Positions 1 through 11,112 of a DNA stretch of 64,000 nucleotides are shown here, piece by piece. A program made the position numbers and the translations under genes. Each line of letters opens with the position of its first letter. Within the stretch, counting starts at the first letter, position 1. Under the pieces are notes generated by a model. It was given only the letters and a program-made list of their open reading frames with translations. It was not told the DNA's origin and did not search any database. The stretch covers positions 72,277,045-72,341,044 of the forward strand of contig CM066985.1 in assembly GCA_033977485.1 (NCBI GenBank), in the 5' to 3' direction. The stretch is from Hydrangea macrophylla (taxonomy: Eukaryota; Streptophyta; Magnoliopsida; Cornales; Hydrangeaceae).

Positions 1-179
1 AGGAGATTTTACGTTTAATCTAGAGTAAGTTGGAGATGTATGCTATCGAGATACGAGCTATTCTTGGGGAACCTATTGAGGCAGCACCTGCAGTAGTGCC
101 ACCATCACTAGTACTCGAGGTACCCATTCCAGAGCCACAGGAGTAGCCCAAGGAGCCAGAGTCATTAGAGGATGAGCCG

Positions 180-722
180 ATGGTAGAGACTGACCCAGAG
201 GAGGATCCCATAGAGGATATCGAGCCAGTTGAGGATGACGAGGACCCAGAGGAGGATCCAGAGGAGGACCCGGAGGTTGTTGAGGAGGACATAGGAGTAG
301 TGGGAGATGAGATTTTGGAGGATATTGCAGTAGAGCCTGAGGTAGAGGAGGTAGTCGTACCAGAGATACCCGTGGTGTTTGATTTACCAGCAGGACATGT
401 GCTTTATATGGCAGCTATTGCCAATATGGTAGCTGAGTGGGTAGCAGCGATGGTTGCACAGCTAGTCGGACTTCCGATAGGACAAGTCGCATTAACAGAT
501 GCTATGGCTATTGTTGGGGATTTTGCTAAGTTGATCACCGATGTTGCCGAGCCAGCATTTGATGTTGAGAAGATGAATGTTGATGACATGATTATCGAGG
601 ACTGGGATATTGGGGTAGTAGTAGGAGCAGCAGCACTAGCCGAGGATGATCCACCGGTAGAGATGGACATTGCACCTAAGGATGATGCACCAGCAGCAAG
701 ATTGGATGCTGACGACTTTTGA
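180..722 (+). CDS. Acidic reading frame of unknown function, probably part of a retroelement
   Basis: I do not recognise this 180-residue frame. Residues 1-60 are extremely acidic, with repeated Glu-Asp-Pro units (EEDPEEDPE type), and the rest is Ala/Val-rich and moderately hydrophobic with further Asp-rich patches. The same frame is open further left but is crossed by TAG codons at about 21 and 144, so the visible Met start is probably not original and the frame looks like a decaying larger one. It lies just upstream of a degenerate gypsy gag on the same strand, so it may be an accessory 5' reading frame of that element or the end of another repeat. Low-complexity coding makes a Ser-rich frame on the opposite strand, which I regard as a shadow. 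Confidence 0.4.
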   Translation: MVETDPEEDPIEDIEPVEDDEDPEEDPEEDPEVVEEDIGVVGDEILEDIAVEPEVEEVVVPEIPVVFDLPAGHVLYMAAIANMVAEWVAAMVAQLVGLPIGQVALTDAMAIVGDFAKLITDVAEPAFDVEKMNVDDMIIEDWDIGVVVGAAALAEDDPPVEMDIAPKDDAPAARLDADDF

Positions 723-1125
723 GTCAGGATCTGTAGGGGGTTTAGTTTTTGATTAGTTTTATATCAGGATATGTTGTCCACATGATTTTTGGAGCTTGAG
801 GGATAGCTATTTGACCATAGCTTTGTATAAGTATTATCTGTAGTAGTCGTAGCTTTGTAAATAGCTGACCTTAGTATTGTTTTAGCCTTTGTCCCACGTG
901 GTATACAGTTTGACGAGTGTGTACTATGCGTTACATCTTTTGATATATATATATATATATATATATTTACGAGCAGTACTTTTGATATTTATGGTATGGT
1001 TGCTTTGATGTGTTGTTTAGTAGAACTGTCAGTTCTTGTTGTTTCTCGCCCTATCTTGTTTTCGTTTCTGCAAGAAGACTTTCAGCTAATCGATGTGTCT
1101 CTTGTAGAAAACACTCATATTCATT
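723..1125. other. Non-coding stretch with TA microsatellite
   Basis: No convincing coding sequence. A (TA)n run lies at about 942-966. The stretch links the acidic frame to the gag of the gypsy element and may be its untranslated leader. Confidence 0.5.
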
Positions 1126-1129
1126 ATGG

Positions 1130-2520
1130 TAGGACCCTTGAGAAATCACCAAGCACAAATTGGAGCACCTATTCCGGAAGGAATGGACCCATCTGGAGTT
1201 TTTAAAGCATTCATGCAGCAGATGGAGCATGTAGGTGATACCTACAACCATACTACTAATCAATGACCTGTCCAACCCCCAGTTACACTGTTTCCGCAGA
1301 GGCAAATAGGGGACAAGTTACTAGCAAATTTTTGTGGGTTACCTCCCGAGAGGTCGATGGACTAACAGAACCATGGAAAGCCGAACAATGGATTAGAGAA
1401 ATGGAGTGAATCTTTGAAGCATTGGAATGCAGCGAACAAGAGAAGCGTCGTCTTGCTACATTCCAACTCACCTACGCTGCCGCAGATTGGTGAGAGGCTG
1501 AGCGAGCCACTATAGGGATGAATGCTGCAAGAGCAATGCCTTAGGAAACATTCAAGGGAAGATTTATGGAGAAGTACTTTCCAGAAGATGAAAAGGATTA
1601 ACAGGAGAAGAATTTCATGAGCTTAGTTCAAAGAGATTGGACTGTAAGAGAATATAGCACACAGTTTGAGCAATTGTTTCGATTCGCCTAGCATATGATT
1701 GATACACCGCAGAAGAAGGTGAAAAGATTTCACCAGGGACTGAATCCCCATCTACGCCATATGATATTGGTCACCTGAACCAGAGTTTTGAAGGACTGAT
1801 CTGACTTGCTGTAAGTCTAGAGAAGGATGCATATCTAGTATAGCAGCCACAGACAAATCGACTACATCCATCGAGGAACTTTCAACAGAGGAATTTTCAG
1901 ACATAGCCACCGAGGAATACCCAAGGATGGAGACCTCAAGGAAATTTTCAAGGTAACAAGAGAACCTGGGAAGGAACCAGGAAGGCCCAGTAGAGTTATA
2001 TTCGATCCAAGTCATATCAACAGCGAGGACAACAACCTCAAGCATTGCTTACAACTCCACCATAAGGTGACAGAGGTTGTTTTAACTATGGAAAGTCGGG
2101 ACATATTGTCAGAAACTACACAGTCCCCAGAATGAATCGCAAGCTAGGTATTATCTGTCGCAACTACAATGAGCTAGGGCATTTGAGCAGGGATTGTCAT
2201 GCACCACGAGGAGGACACTACGACGCCCCAAGTCAAGGAATACAAGGACTTCCAAAGCAGACTAGGGTAAATGCTATAATCCCAGAGGAAGCAAGTTTTA
2301 ATGCCGATGAATAACAGCCTTTGGAAGGTATGCTTGTACTCTTTCATAGTCCAGTTAAAGCTTTATTTGATACTGGAGTTGCACGTTCTTTTATTGCTGT
2401 TAAGATTGTACGTCAGTTGGGTTTAGAACCCCAGGTTCGTTTATTGATGAAGGAGAAGTGACAAACACTGAATATTGCACATTCATGTACCAATATAATA
2501 GACATAGTGCTCATTTAATC
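1130..2520 (+). pseudogene. gypsy-0 gag and protease, degenerate
   Basis: Broken gag-protease half of a Ty3/gypsy element. From the ATG at 1130 the frame reads into a gag-like N-terminus, meets TGA at about 1264 and shifts frame; the following frame gives a retrotransposon-gag domain (capsid-type, with YAAADW- and EKYFPE-like motifs at about 1470-1590) interrupted by more stops. Two CCHC-like zinc knuckles follow at about 2075-2200 (the second has CRNYNELGHLSRDC). A protease stretch at about 2330-2450 has a FDTGVARSF motif, so the catalytic Asp-Thr-Gly is still present. A TGA at about 2459 ends it and homology is lost near 2520, where unrelated DNA begins. Clearly non-functional; the family call is secure, the exact ends are not. 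Confidence 0.8.
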
Positions 2521-4648
2521 CTCAAATCCCTAGTTTTACATGCATATTTGAATTAATATAATTTAATGGTAATGTCACTCAAATACGTGTAATTATGTAT
2601 TTTTACATATTTTATATCTTTAGGTAAAAATGAAGTGAAATAAAAGGAAGGAAAGAAGTAGCAACCACACTGTAGTATTTCTAATGTGAATAGTAACCAA
2701 ACAGTAACAATCACTGTTTGGTAGGAAAAAAAAAAAGAAAAAAAAAGGGAAACGAAAGTAATATCCAAGCTTTAGATGTTACTATATAAATATAATATAT
2801 ATATATATATATTTCCTTTTGCTCTATCTCTCTTTCTCTCTCTCCCTTTCTCTTTCTGCTTTTTTCTTCATTTACAGGCAACTGTCAGAGAGTTGGAGAA
2901 AATTGAGATTGAAGAAGAAGAAAAAAATACCAAGTGATGAACGCAATGACGCATTCACAAACAGAATTCGTCTATAAAAAGAAGGAAGTAGAGCCAAGAA
3001 AGGGGAACAACAATCACAACAGTACACACTGTAAGGGAGATAATAGTATAGGGAGGTTATCATGTGAGCACTTCATATTGTCCCTAGAAGTAGGAAACTT
3101 TAGTTTTTCTTTGCATTTTTTAGTTCTAGTAGTTGTAAAAATTTACTTTTATGTAATTGATGATTTCATGTTCAAAAAGCATGTAGCAAAACTTTGTGTA
3201 CTATATTTCTTAAAATAAAATATTTGTTTTCTTGTATAACCTTTGTCAATTTATAGTAGTAAAATATTCCTATTAAAGTTTAGATTTAATATTTTTAGTC
3301 TAGTTAATACTTATAGTTGTCCCCTAAAATAGTTTGAAACCCCAAATTTTCAATTTTTATAGCAATATTTCCATTCACTAGAAGACAGATTTTGCAAGTA
3401 AATGCCAGATTTCTTAGCCACGTAGTTGTTATAATCATCTACTAAAGTCCCAAGCACACCATATCCATATCTCACTCCCAAATTAGATTAGGATTTGGTT
3501 TGACCTTATTTGTGTTCTTGGAGTTCAACCACTGTGACCCGACAAATATCCAAAGTCAAATGCTTAGTATTTTATTTTTGGTTCAGTATTTTTATTTATG
3601 TATATTTTATTAGTCTAGTTGTACTAAACTTTGTTATTTTGCAGATTCCACAAATTCAACCCCAACTCATGTTAAGTGGAGAAAATAATATAATAATATT
3701 AGTTTTTACCCTTACCTTGGTTTTACAACTTTCATTTTAATTGGACGGTGATTGCGTGCATCTACTTAATTTATCTTTAAATTTTATTTGGAAGACAGTT
3801 TCAATTCCAAAATGGTAGGCTAAAACTTTAATTGGGGATATGCAATAAAAACTTAGAAACCACAGTTTCTGTGCACTAATCTTAAATGGGCAAATTTATC
3901 TAGATGAGTTATTTTTCCATTTATGGCCAAAAATATCTATGTATCTTTAGTTTATGACCATTTAACATGTTTATATACTATAGCTATATTGGGCTCAAAA
4001 GATTACATATTTGAAAAAAGAATATAATTATGTGGATTGTCAAACTATGCCTTTTGTCATAAAAAATAGCTAGCATACTCAAATAATTCATATGACAAAT
4101 ATTTTATTTCAAATATGTGTTTATATATATATTTCTATCTACTAATGGACATGCAATTGTGTAGTGGCAGAGTGGTGGGGACTGGGCGCCGAATAACCCA
4201 CGTCTGCGACAGGCAAGGTTCGAACCTGTTACTGCCCAATTGCCTTTTTATTTTTCTTTAAACCAAACGACATCGTTTCATATCAAACCTAACACACTTG
4301 ATATGACCCTGACTAGTGAAAGTTTATTTTTAAATAAAGAATGACTCTGCGGTCTTAAATGCCAAATGCCTTTCAAATGCACAAAATTTGTGGGATCTAG
4401 TGTTGGTTTGCATATTCCCAATTCTTTAAATCATTTCTTCTAACTTAATTAATATTTCCTGTTTTTAATGACTTTGCTTAAATATTTGTATTATTTTTAT
4501 CTTTCGCTAGTATTAAATCCAAAAAGTTTATCTCACAAAAATTTAGCTTTTATTTCTTTTTCTTCCTTTTCTTATTAGCATCTTAGTTAATTTATTTTAC
4601 ACTATTAAAATCTTTACAGTAAACTACTTAGGAAAACATGGCTTTTAG
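2520..4648. other. Foreign AT-rich block replacing the gypsy-0 reverse transcriptase
   Basis: About 2.1 kb of non-coding, AT-rich DNA between the protease and the RNase H parts of the same degenerate gypsy element. Reverse transcriptase sequence is on neither side, so this is a replacement (deletion plus insertion), not a simple insertion. The block has a TATA-like CTATATAAATATAA at about 2782, a long CT-rich tract at 2815-2870 resembling a plant 5' UTR pyrimidine patch, an AATAAAA polyadenylation-like signal near 3214 and a tRNA-like SINE segment at about 4158-4240. The TATA/CT-tract/poly-A arrangement could mark a solo LTR or a captured gene start; I could not identify either. Confidence 0.55.
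4158..4240 (+). repeat. tRNA-derived SINE-like segment
   Basis: A box A-like TGGCAGAGTGG and, about 45 bases on, a box B-like GGTTCGAACC, spaced as in an RNA polymerase III promoter. Acceptor and T-stem pairing are poor, so it is a SINE head or decayed tRNA relic and not a functional tRNA gene. Confidence 0.55.
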
Positions 4649-4649
4649 A

Positions 4650-6413
4650 TAGTATTTGCTCTTAAGATCTGGAGGCATTATTTGTATGGAGAGAAGTTCG
4701 ACTTATTTTCGGATCACAAAAGTTTGAGGTATATTCTCTCAGAAGGAGTTGAACATGAGACAACAAAGATGGATGGAGTTACTTAAGGACTATGATTTCT
4801 TTTTGCAATACCACCCGAGTAAAGCTAATGTAGTCGCCGATGCATTGAGCCAGAGACCTCGTGGTATAGTTGTTTCTATGATGATTAGGGAATGGCAAGC
4901 TTTGGAAACACTGGTGGAATTCGACTTCCAACTTGCAGGATCTCAAGAAGGAAGACATTTTGGATGTCTCATAGTTCAACCGACACTTATCAGTTGCATT
5001 CTAGAGGTGCAGAAGAGAAATCAAGGCCTTTAATAATGGTTTACAAGTGCCGCAGTGAAAGAGCCGGAGAATTGGACCATTGGTGTAGATGGAGCACTTA
5101 GATGCAGAGATCGACTTTGTGTGCCCGACGAAGATAGTCTCAGGAAGGATTTACTAGATGTAGCGCACAAATCATGGATGACAGTTCATCCTGGTAGAAC
5201 AAAGATGTACAAGGACTTGAAGAGGAATTTCTGGTGGGATGGGATGAAGCGAGACATTGCTGAATATGTATCTCAATGTTTCTCATGTAAGAGAGTTAAA
5301 GCAGAGCATCAGAAACCTTTTGGATTATTATAATCGCTACCGATTCCCCAATGGAAATGGGATCATATCACTATGGATTTCGTAGTGGGTTTGCCTAGAT
5401 CTCAGCAAAACCACAATGATATTTGGGTGATTGTAGATCGACTCACCAAATTAGCACATTTTATAGCCTATAGCATGACATATTCAGTGGAACGATTAAG
5501 CCACTTGTATCTGCAACAAGTTGTACGACTTCATGGGGTACCTGTAACGATTGTATCAGATCGTGATTCGCGTTTCACTGCAGAGTTTTGGCAGATTCTA
5601 TAGACAGCTATGGGGACTTCGTTAAACTTGAGTTCAGCTTTTCATCCACAAACTGTCGGACAGACGGAATGTGCAAATCAAGTAATGGAAGATATGCTGA
5701 GAGCTTGTGTTATCAATTTTGAGAGTTGATGGGAAACACACTTGTCGCTGATCGAGTTCGCACACAACAACAACTATCACTTGAGTATAGGGATGGTGCC
5801 ATTTGAAGCCTTATACTGGAGACCTTGTAGATCGCCGTTACGCTGGGCCAAAGTTGGAGACAATCAACTGCTTTGACCAAAGATGATACGAGAGACTAGC
5901 GAGAAGATTTAAATCGTTCGAGAGAAGATGAGGACAGCACAAACCAGACACAAGAGTTATGTTGACAAGCGTCGCAAGGATCTAAAATTCAGCGTTGGAG
6001 ATCACTTACTTCTTAAAGTATCTCCAGTTTGAGGCATCATCAGATTTGGCCAGAAGAAAGGGAAACTATCCCTGCGTTTCATAGGATCTTTTGAGATTCT
6101 AGAACGTGTGGAAAAAGTCACCTATAGACTGGCGTTACCACCTAAGATATCAGGAGTGCACAATGTTTTCTATGTGAGTATGCTGAGAAAATGTGCCCAC
6201 AACCCAGTGCACGAGATCAACTTTAAAGATATCGAGGTGAATGACAATGTGACTTTTAACGAAGAACCGATGCAGATTTTGGATCGAGAAGTCAAGATGC
6301 TCAGTAATAAAGAGATTCCATTGGTGAAGGTTCAGTGGAAGCATCACGATGAAGGAGAAGCTTCGTGGGAATTAGAGTCAGAGATGTGGAAGAAGTTTTC
6401 GGAGTTGTTTTGA
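4650..6413 (+). pseudogene. gypsy-0 RNase H, integrase and chromodomain-like C-terminus, degenerate
   Basis: 3' half of the gypsy-0 polyprotein. It resumes in RNase H at about 4652 ([17 protein letters not shown]), has a frameshift at about 4740, then the RNase H end ([11 protein letters not shown]). The integrase zinc finger at about 5165-5310 keeps its H..H..C..C ligands (TVHPGRTKMYKDL, CFSCKRVK). The integrase core starts near 5373 (MDFVVGLPRS) and keeps the second Asp (SDRDSRF), but TAG, TGA and frame breaks follow at about 5334, 5600, 5728 and 5873. The last open part, 6108-6413, is a chromodomain-like tail with VKVQWKHHDEGEASWE, typical of plant chromoviruses of the Tekay/Del kind. A purine-rich GGGGACGA near 6443 and an LTR follow directly. 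Confidence 0.85.
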
Positions 6414-6565
6414 TGTTTTGATATTCACTTAATTCTGATTTCGGGGACGAAATCTTTAATGAGTGGTGGATAACGTAATACCCATATTTTCACTGTAATT
6501 ATGACATATACAATGACTTCTATGATAACACTTGTCTTAATCTATCTTTGGTAAACTTTGAATAC

Positions 6566-6673
6566 CAATCGATTGTCATGATATCCCAATCGATTGACAC
6601 TTTTTGGATGCCAATCGATTACCTTCAGTCACCTAAGTCCCAATCGATTGCCACTGATCCCAATCGATTTCCA
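6566..6673 (+). repeat. Palindrome cluster CCAATCGATTG, U3 part
   Basis: Five copies or near copies of CAATCGATTG (a self-complementary 10-mer) at about 6566, 6588, 6611, 6641 and 6659, spaced 18-30 bases, immediately upstream of the LTR TATA box. Confidence 0.85.
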
Positions 6674-6741
6674 GTCACTGAACTTTGTCTCCAACCATTT
6701 TCTGCGAGTGATACCACCCGCTTGTTGCATGCAGCCCTTGG

Positions 6742-6754
6742 CCTATAAATACTA
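6742..6754 (+). promoter_or_regulatory. TATA box in gypsy-0 LTR
   Basis: CCTATAAATAC inside the LTR with transcribed-leader-like CA/GA-rich sequence downstream. Five palindrome copies lie within 180 bases upstream. Confidence 0.6.
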
Positions 6755-7149
6755 ATTACCCAAACTCATCCCCAATCTATTTGGTTGATTCCCTTGACCT
6801 CCATATATCCATATACATACATATGTGCATATATACACACATTTATACACCTTCACACTCACACATACATACACACTCTGACTCAAAGAAGAAGGACAGA
6901 GGATAGAGAAGGAGAAAAGAGAAAGAAAGATAGAGAAGAGAGACAGAGAAGAGAGGAGAAAGCTCCACCATTAAAGCTCAAGCTTTCAAGCTTGTCAAGC
7001 ACACCACCACACCTACACATACTTGTGAGTCCTCAAACTCACACAATAGCTTAGTTAGACGTTTTTATGAGTTTTTGTATGAATCGAATGGATCCATAAT
7101 GTTTATATTTAATTTTGTATAATTTCAGTACGTTCATTATGAAGAAGAT

Positions 7150-7318
7150 GAAGTACCAATCGATTGGCACTTTGTCCAATTGATTGAACTTTGGCCCAAT
7201 CAATTAGTGATGTTCCCAATCGATTGGCATCTTTTGGATACCAATCGATTGCCATTAAGCCCAATTGATTGGTACTTATTTTCCCTAATCGATAGTTGAG
7301 ACAGTCCAATCGATTGTC
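7150..7318 (+). repeat. Palindrome cluster CCAATCGATTG, downstream part
   Basis: Eight copies or one- to two-base variants of CAATCGATTG (for example CAATTGATTG, CAATCAATTA) in 170 bases, some 400 bases downstream of the LTR TATA box, probably in the transcribed leader. Confidence 0.85.
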
Positions 7319-7679
7319 TGAGACAGTATGTTAATAATCCATGTCTAAATTATTTTATGTGAATCACATGTCTATCAGAGATTTCTATTATTGTTCTAAT
7401 ATGTTAAAATGAGACTTCTGTATGTTGTGAAGCTATGCGATTGAATAATGAACCTAATTTCAGTGAATAATTAAAATGTTAATATAAGAATGATCGTACT
7501 GAGAAGTCGACATGCATAGTTTGGTATATTTTAGTTGTGGAGACTAATTGTCTGTTCATATGGTATGAGTTAAGCGATCAAGGAGATTGTGAGTTATGTT
7601 GGGTTGAGTCTTCTTGTGTAGATCATGATCTGTTGTGGCTAGTGATAGCCATGACTGTGGAAAGATAAAGGACGATTGA

Positions 7680-7875
7680 GATGTGTAATGACCGGTATGA
7701 TGATACCAAGGCACGTTGTTTATGTGTAACGGCCGATATGATGATACCAAGGCACGTTGTGAATATGTAATGGCTGGGATACCAGGAAACATCTTGGAAA
7801 ATGGGATAGCTGAGGTTTCGTACCAGGCTGACCATTACGTTACGAGAATGGGATAGGTGAGTTTTTGTACCAGGC
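7680..7875 (+). repeat. Short tandem repeats in gypsy-0 LTR
   Basis: Two adjacent ~43-bp units containing GATGATACCAAGGCACGTTGT plus a third diverged one, followed by two copies of a ~40-bp unit with GTACCAGGCTGACCATTAC. The gypsy-1 LTR has a comparable pair of short repeats at the corresponding place (19697-19770). Confidence 0.7.
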
Positions 7876-8618
7876 TGACCATTACTATGATATCAAAAAG
7901 TCAATCGAGATCTTGAGAAGGGATTTTTCGTCCAAGCAATATATGATTGGACATGGATGGGAGAATGAGTCATAGTGATTGACATATAGTCCATAACATA
8001 GTAAAGTCAAGTAATTGAGTCGCATATAGCATATCGAAACAATGTTAGAACGAGAACGTCGAGAGAACTATTTCTTAATGCAAATTCTATTAAAGACTTC
8101 TTATTTTGATACTCGGTTAGTTTATTACTCACTCGGCTTTTCCCAAGCTGACGGCGCATATGCCGCTGGATGTACCCATATCCAGCTTTCCAGACCTATG
8201 GCTATACAAGTGAGATGCCCATTGATAAGGGCTACTATTAGGAGTACCCGGAGGAAGGCTATGGTTGGGATGGTCACACCAAAGAAGGGATCGAAGGGGA
8301 TTACCACCAAGCTAATGATAACATCTATGCCACTTGAAGCTTATGGCTAGATTAGTTGTTCTTCACTTTATGTTTTGACTATGCACTTTTCGATTGGCAA
8401 GTGTGCCTTGAGACTTGGATTTCAATTTACTACTATAGTTGGATTTTGTAATAAGATCTCTTACGTTTAAGTTATTATGTTTAGCATTTCAGTTACTGCG
8501 TTTTATCTCTGATATTTTAGAATTATGTGTGGACAATCGAGTGATATTCACCAGTCACGGACTACGGGTCCAAAAATGGAATTTATTTTCCCTATTTTTG
8601 CCACTTCGGGGCGTGACA

Positions 8619-9013
8619 AACTCTTCTCCGGATAGTTTTGGAAAAGGCTGGCTGGGCGGAAGATAACCATCCTGGAGAGTTAACATAAAAAGACCCTAAA
8701 ACAATACGCTTTAGGTCTGCTTTTCCAACATGGTCAAGTTCTTCTACCCAACAGTCTTGACGAAGGCTAACTGGGAAGAAGACAACCATCTTGGGAGCTA
8801 CCTTAAGTAAAAGACTCTGAATTAGGTTGAGTCTCAACTCTTGGCCAATTCCCCAGCACTTAAAGATTCTGAAGTAGGCTAAGTCTCAACTCTTACCCAG
8901 TTTCTGAGAACTCATAGGACTCGGAATCACCAAGGCAACTTTCCTGAGCAATCAACAAATTTCCAAACTTGACCCAGTATAGCATCAAGTCAACCTTGGA
9001 AATAGGGGTCAAC
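8619..9013 (+). repeat. 3' internal region of a Tat-like LTR element, truncated
   Basis: Two imperfect repeat pairs are visible: GGCTGGCTGGGCGGAAGATA versus GGCTAACTGGGAAGAAGACA, and two GAGTCTCAACTCTT / AAGTCTCAACTCTT units. It ends in a purine-rich AAATAGGGG tract at about 8999-9007 directly before an LTR start, as expected for a polypurine tract. The left side is cut by the gypsy-0 LTR. Family call is by resemblance and by the adjoining LTR. Confidence 0.55.
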
Positions 9014-9686
9014 TGATATGCCCAAAATTGGCTCTACTCTATGACCAAGTGGTTCTATTCAATGACCGGGCCCTATCTTGACTAGGTCATAGACTGCTAC
9101 TTAGCATCATCCCGAGCAGTTTGGACTACTGAGACATCCCGAGTGGTATATGCCCGAAGCCCGACCAACAGGTTGGAAAGACCGCACAGGCGCGACTCAT
9201 CGCAGGGACAGCTCACGCAGGCCCCGAGGCATGATCCAGAATATTCCAGACTATTTCCTACTCAAGTTAGAAGACTAATGGAAAGTGAATTTTTTTCCTA
9301 ATCCAATTAGGAAATCCCCACGATTGGTGCCAATCAATCCTAAATCAGATTGTATTACTTAATCTGTACAATTTCCTTATACGAGTAAGTCTCTTGCATC
9401 TATAAAAGAGACCACTCACCCCCATATAAAGGAATCAACTTTTCAGTCTGCATAGCACCTCTATATCAATCATCACCATGCTCACCCGACCTATGGTAGC
9501 TCCAAACTATTGTTGGTTCACCACAGGTCACCGGCTTTTTATAGTATAGTGAACGTGCTCAGACACATACATGGACATAGGTTCCTTCATGAACAGGGCC
9601 GAAACACATACAAAAAAACCGGTCTCTCACTGTCTCTCTCTCCTTAAACTGCTTTAGTTGATCTTATCCAAATTTTGGCATCATCA
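9014..9686 (+). repeat. Tat-like LTR, copy A (3' LTR of a truncated element)
   Basis: Begins TGATATGCCC and ends GGCATCATCA; clearly homologous along its length to the LTRs at 10037-10670 and 34625-35194 (shared GACCAACAGGT, CTATAAAAGAGACCACTCACC, TTGTTGGTTCACCACAGGTC). It has a TATA-like CTATAAAAG at about 9400. Preceded by a purine tract, so it is probably a 3' LTR. Confidence 0.75.
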
Positions 9687-10031
9687 ATATGTATATATGA
9701 TACAACTATTAAAGCATTTGAAAATCAAATTTAGAATTTAAATATAAAAACTGCAGCAGTAGAATAATTGATTAAAAACTTCTTGCCATTTGCATACCAT
9801 TGTTTTGGTAGACTTAAGTTGTGTATAATTTCTTCATATGATTTACTCAAAAAAAAAAACAGAAAGGAAGTAAAGAAAACGGTTTAATTAACACCTATGT
9901 TCAATCCAACAAGTCCAATTACATGCACTGAATAAAGTTACAAAAATCAATTTTAGTGTTGTCTTAACTACTGGATTACAAGATTTGAGGTCTTAACTAC
10001 TGCATGACTTTAGGTGCAGACTATTGGATTA
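9687..10031. other. Spacer between two Tat-like LTRs
   Basis: AT-rich, with a poly-A run at about 9849. Contains GTCTTAACTACTG twice at 9961-10003. No coding sequence seen. Confidence 0.5.
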
Positions 10032-10036
10032 CCGTC

Positions 10037-10567
10037 TGATACGCCTGAAATTGGCTCTATTCAACAACTGAGTGGTTCTACTCAGCCTCTATCACTATGT
10101 GAGACCCGACCAACAGGTCGGGAAGACCTTACATGCACGACTCGTCACAGGAACAGCTTACCCCGGCTCCGAGGCATGGTCCAGGATGTTCTAACTAGAT
10201 TCCTACTCAAGTTAAAAGACAAAAGGACAACTAAGGTTGTTTCCTAATCTAATTAGGAAACCCCCACGATTGATGCCAATCAATCCTAAATCAGATTGTA
10301 TTACCTAATGATCTGTATAGTTTCCTTGTACGAGTGGGTCGCTTGCATCTATAAAAGAGACCACTCACCTCCTTTAGGGGGGATCAACTTTTCAGTCTGC
10401 ATAGCACCTCTATAGAAATCATCACCATGCCCGCCCGACCTACGATAGCTCCAAACTATTGTTGGTTCACCACAGGTCACCGGCTTTTTACAGTATAGTG
10501 AACATGCTCAGACACACACGTGGACGTAAGTTCCTTCATTAACAGGGCCGAACCACATACAAAAAAC

Positions 10568-10628
<61 letters not shown>

Positions 10629-10670
10629 TAATCTGCTCTTTAAATCTCTAACAAAATTTTGGCATCATTA
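10037..10670 (+). repeat. Tat-like LTR, copy B (5' LTR of the outermost nested element)
   Basis: Begins TGATACGCC and ends GGCATCATTA, followed at once by a primer-binding-site-like sequence. It is preceded by CCGTC (10032-10036), and the same five bases follow copy C at 35195-35199, so B and C are read as the two LTRs of one insertion. Internal CTATAAAAGAGACC is a likely TATA box. A (CA)n(CT)n run lies at about 10566-10624. Confidence 0.8.
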
Positions 10671-10672
10671 AC

Positions 10673-10690
10673 TTGGCGCTGTCTGTGGAA
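10673..10690 (+). other. Primer-binding-site-like sequence of the Tat-like element
   Basis: TTGGCGCTGTCTGTGGAA just inside LTR copy B, resembling the TGGCGC-type sites of plant Tat elements. The tRNA was not determined. Confidence 0.6.
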
Positions 10691-10732
10691 AACGACAGAT
10701 TTCTCAAAAAACAAATCTCTTTATTGATTGTC

Positions 10733-11112
10733 ATGCCTCTGAAAAAGAGTAAGAAGGCTGCGCAGCGGGCTGACCTAGCTATCCTGCTAGCTCCGGAGCA
10801 GATTAGCGCAACCTCGCACAGCTCTTGAAGATCCAGCGTCAAACCCAGCAGTAGATCGAAGCCCTGCTAGCCCAACAAAGCAGTCCTCCAGTGGTCGAGA
10901 AATAGTCCAGGAACGTTGCGTACGGTCGGGAACCGATCTTGACTAGACAACGTGCCTGAGCCGATCCATCCCGCGTTGAGGATGCCAGAGACATCAATAG
11001 TAGGCATGCTGCCCGAGATAAGAGGCAGGAGTGTATGGAGCAGGAGTTATTCCAGGGTCATTCGGCCAAGAGCCGAGGTAGCCTTGGACACACGATCGAT
11101 CAGAGTCATAGC
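10733..11112 (+). pseudogene. Tat-like gag remnant
   Basis: An ATG at 10733 opens a basic 32-residue frame (MPLKKSKKAAQRADL...) that stops at TGA 10826-10828. Beyond it no frame stays open, although pieces such as an Arg-rich stretch at about 10980-11100 look coding. The position, just after an LTR and primer-binding site, and the basic start suggest the beginning of a gag gene. It is cut at about 11112, where copia-1 LTR sequence begins; the rest of the internal region is missing. Confidence 0.5.

Larger units (their letters stand above)
6467..8618 (+). repeat. gypsy-0 3' LTR, about 2.15 kb
   Basis: Starts just after the polypurine-like region downstream of the chromodomain stop, with TGGATAACGTAATACCC, and ends ...GGGGCGTGACA at 8618; the end resembles the terminal bases of the gypsy-1 LTR (GGGCGTGACA in reverse). 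It carries a TATA box at about 6744, two clusters of CAATCGATTG palindromes, a CA/GA-rich leader at 6815-6970 and short tandem repeats at 7680-7875. The 5' LTR is outside the window, so the boundaries are inferred from motifs, with a few bases of uncertainty at the start. Confidence 0.7.

Noticed and set aside
20..292. Ser/Gly-rich frame on the minus strand
   Set aside because: It is the antisense shadow of the Glu/Asp/Pro-rich coding repeat on the plus strand.
2934..3218. Host gene downstream of the TATA and CT-rich tract
   Set aside because: The 94-codon frame has no recognisable domain and becomes hydrophobic low-complexity; no support beyond the promoter look.
4158..4240. Functional tRNA gene
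   Set aside because: Box A and B are good but acceptor and T-stem pairing fail; better explained as SINE or relic.
9009..9691. 5-bp duplication around LTR copy A as a solo LTR
   Set aside because: With the LTR end at 9686 the flanks do not match; the purine tract on the left fits a 3' LTR of a truncated element better.
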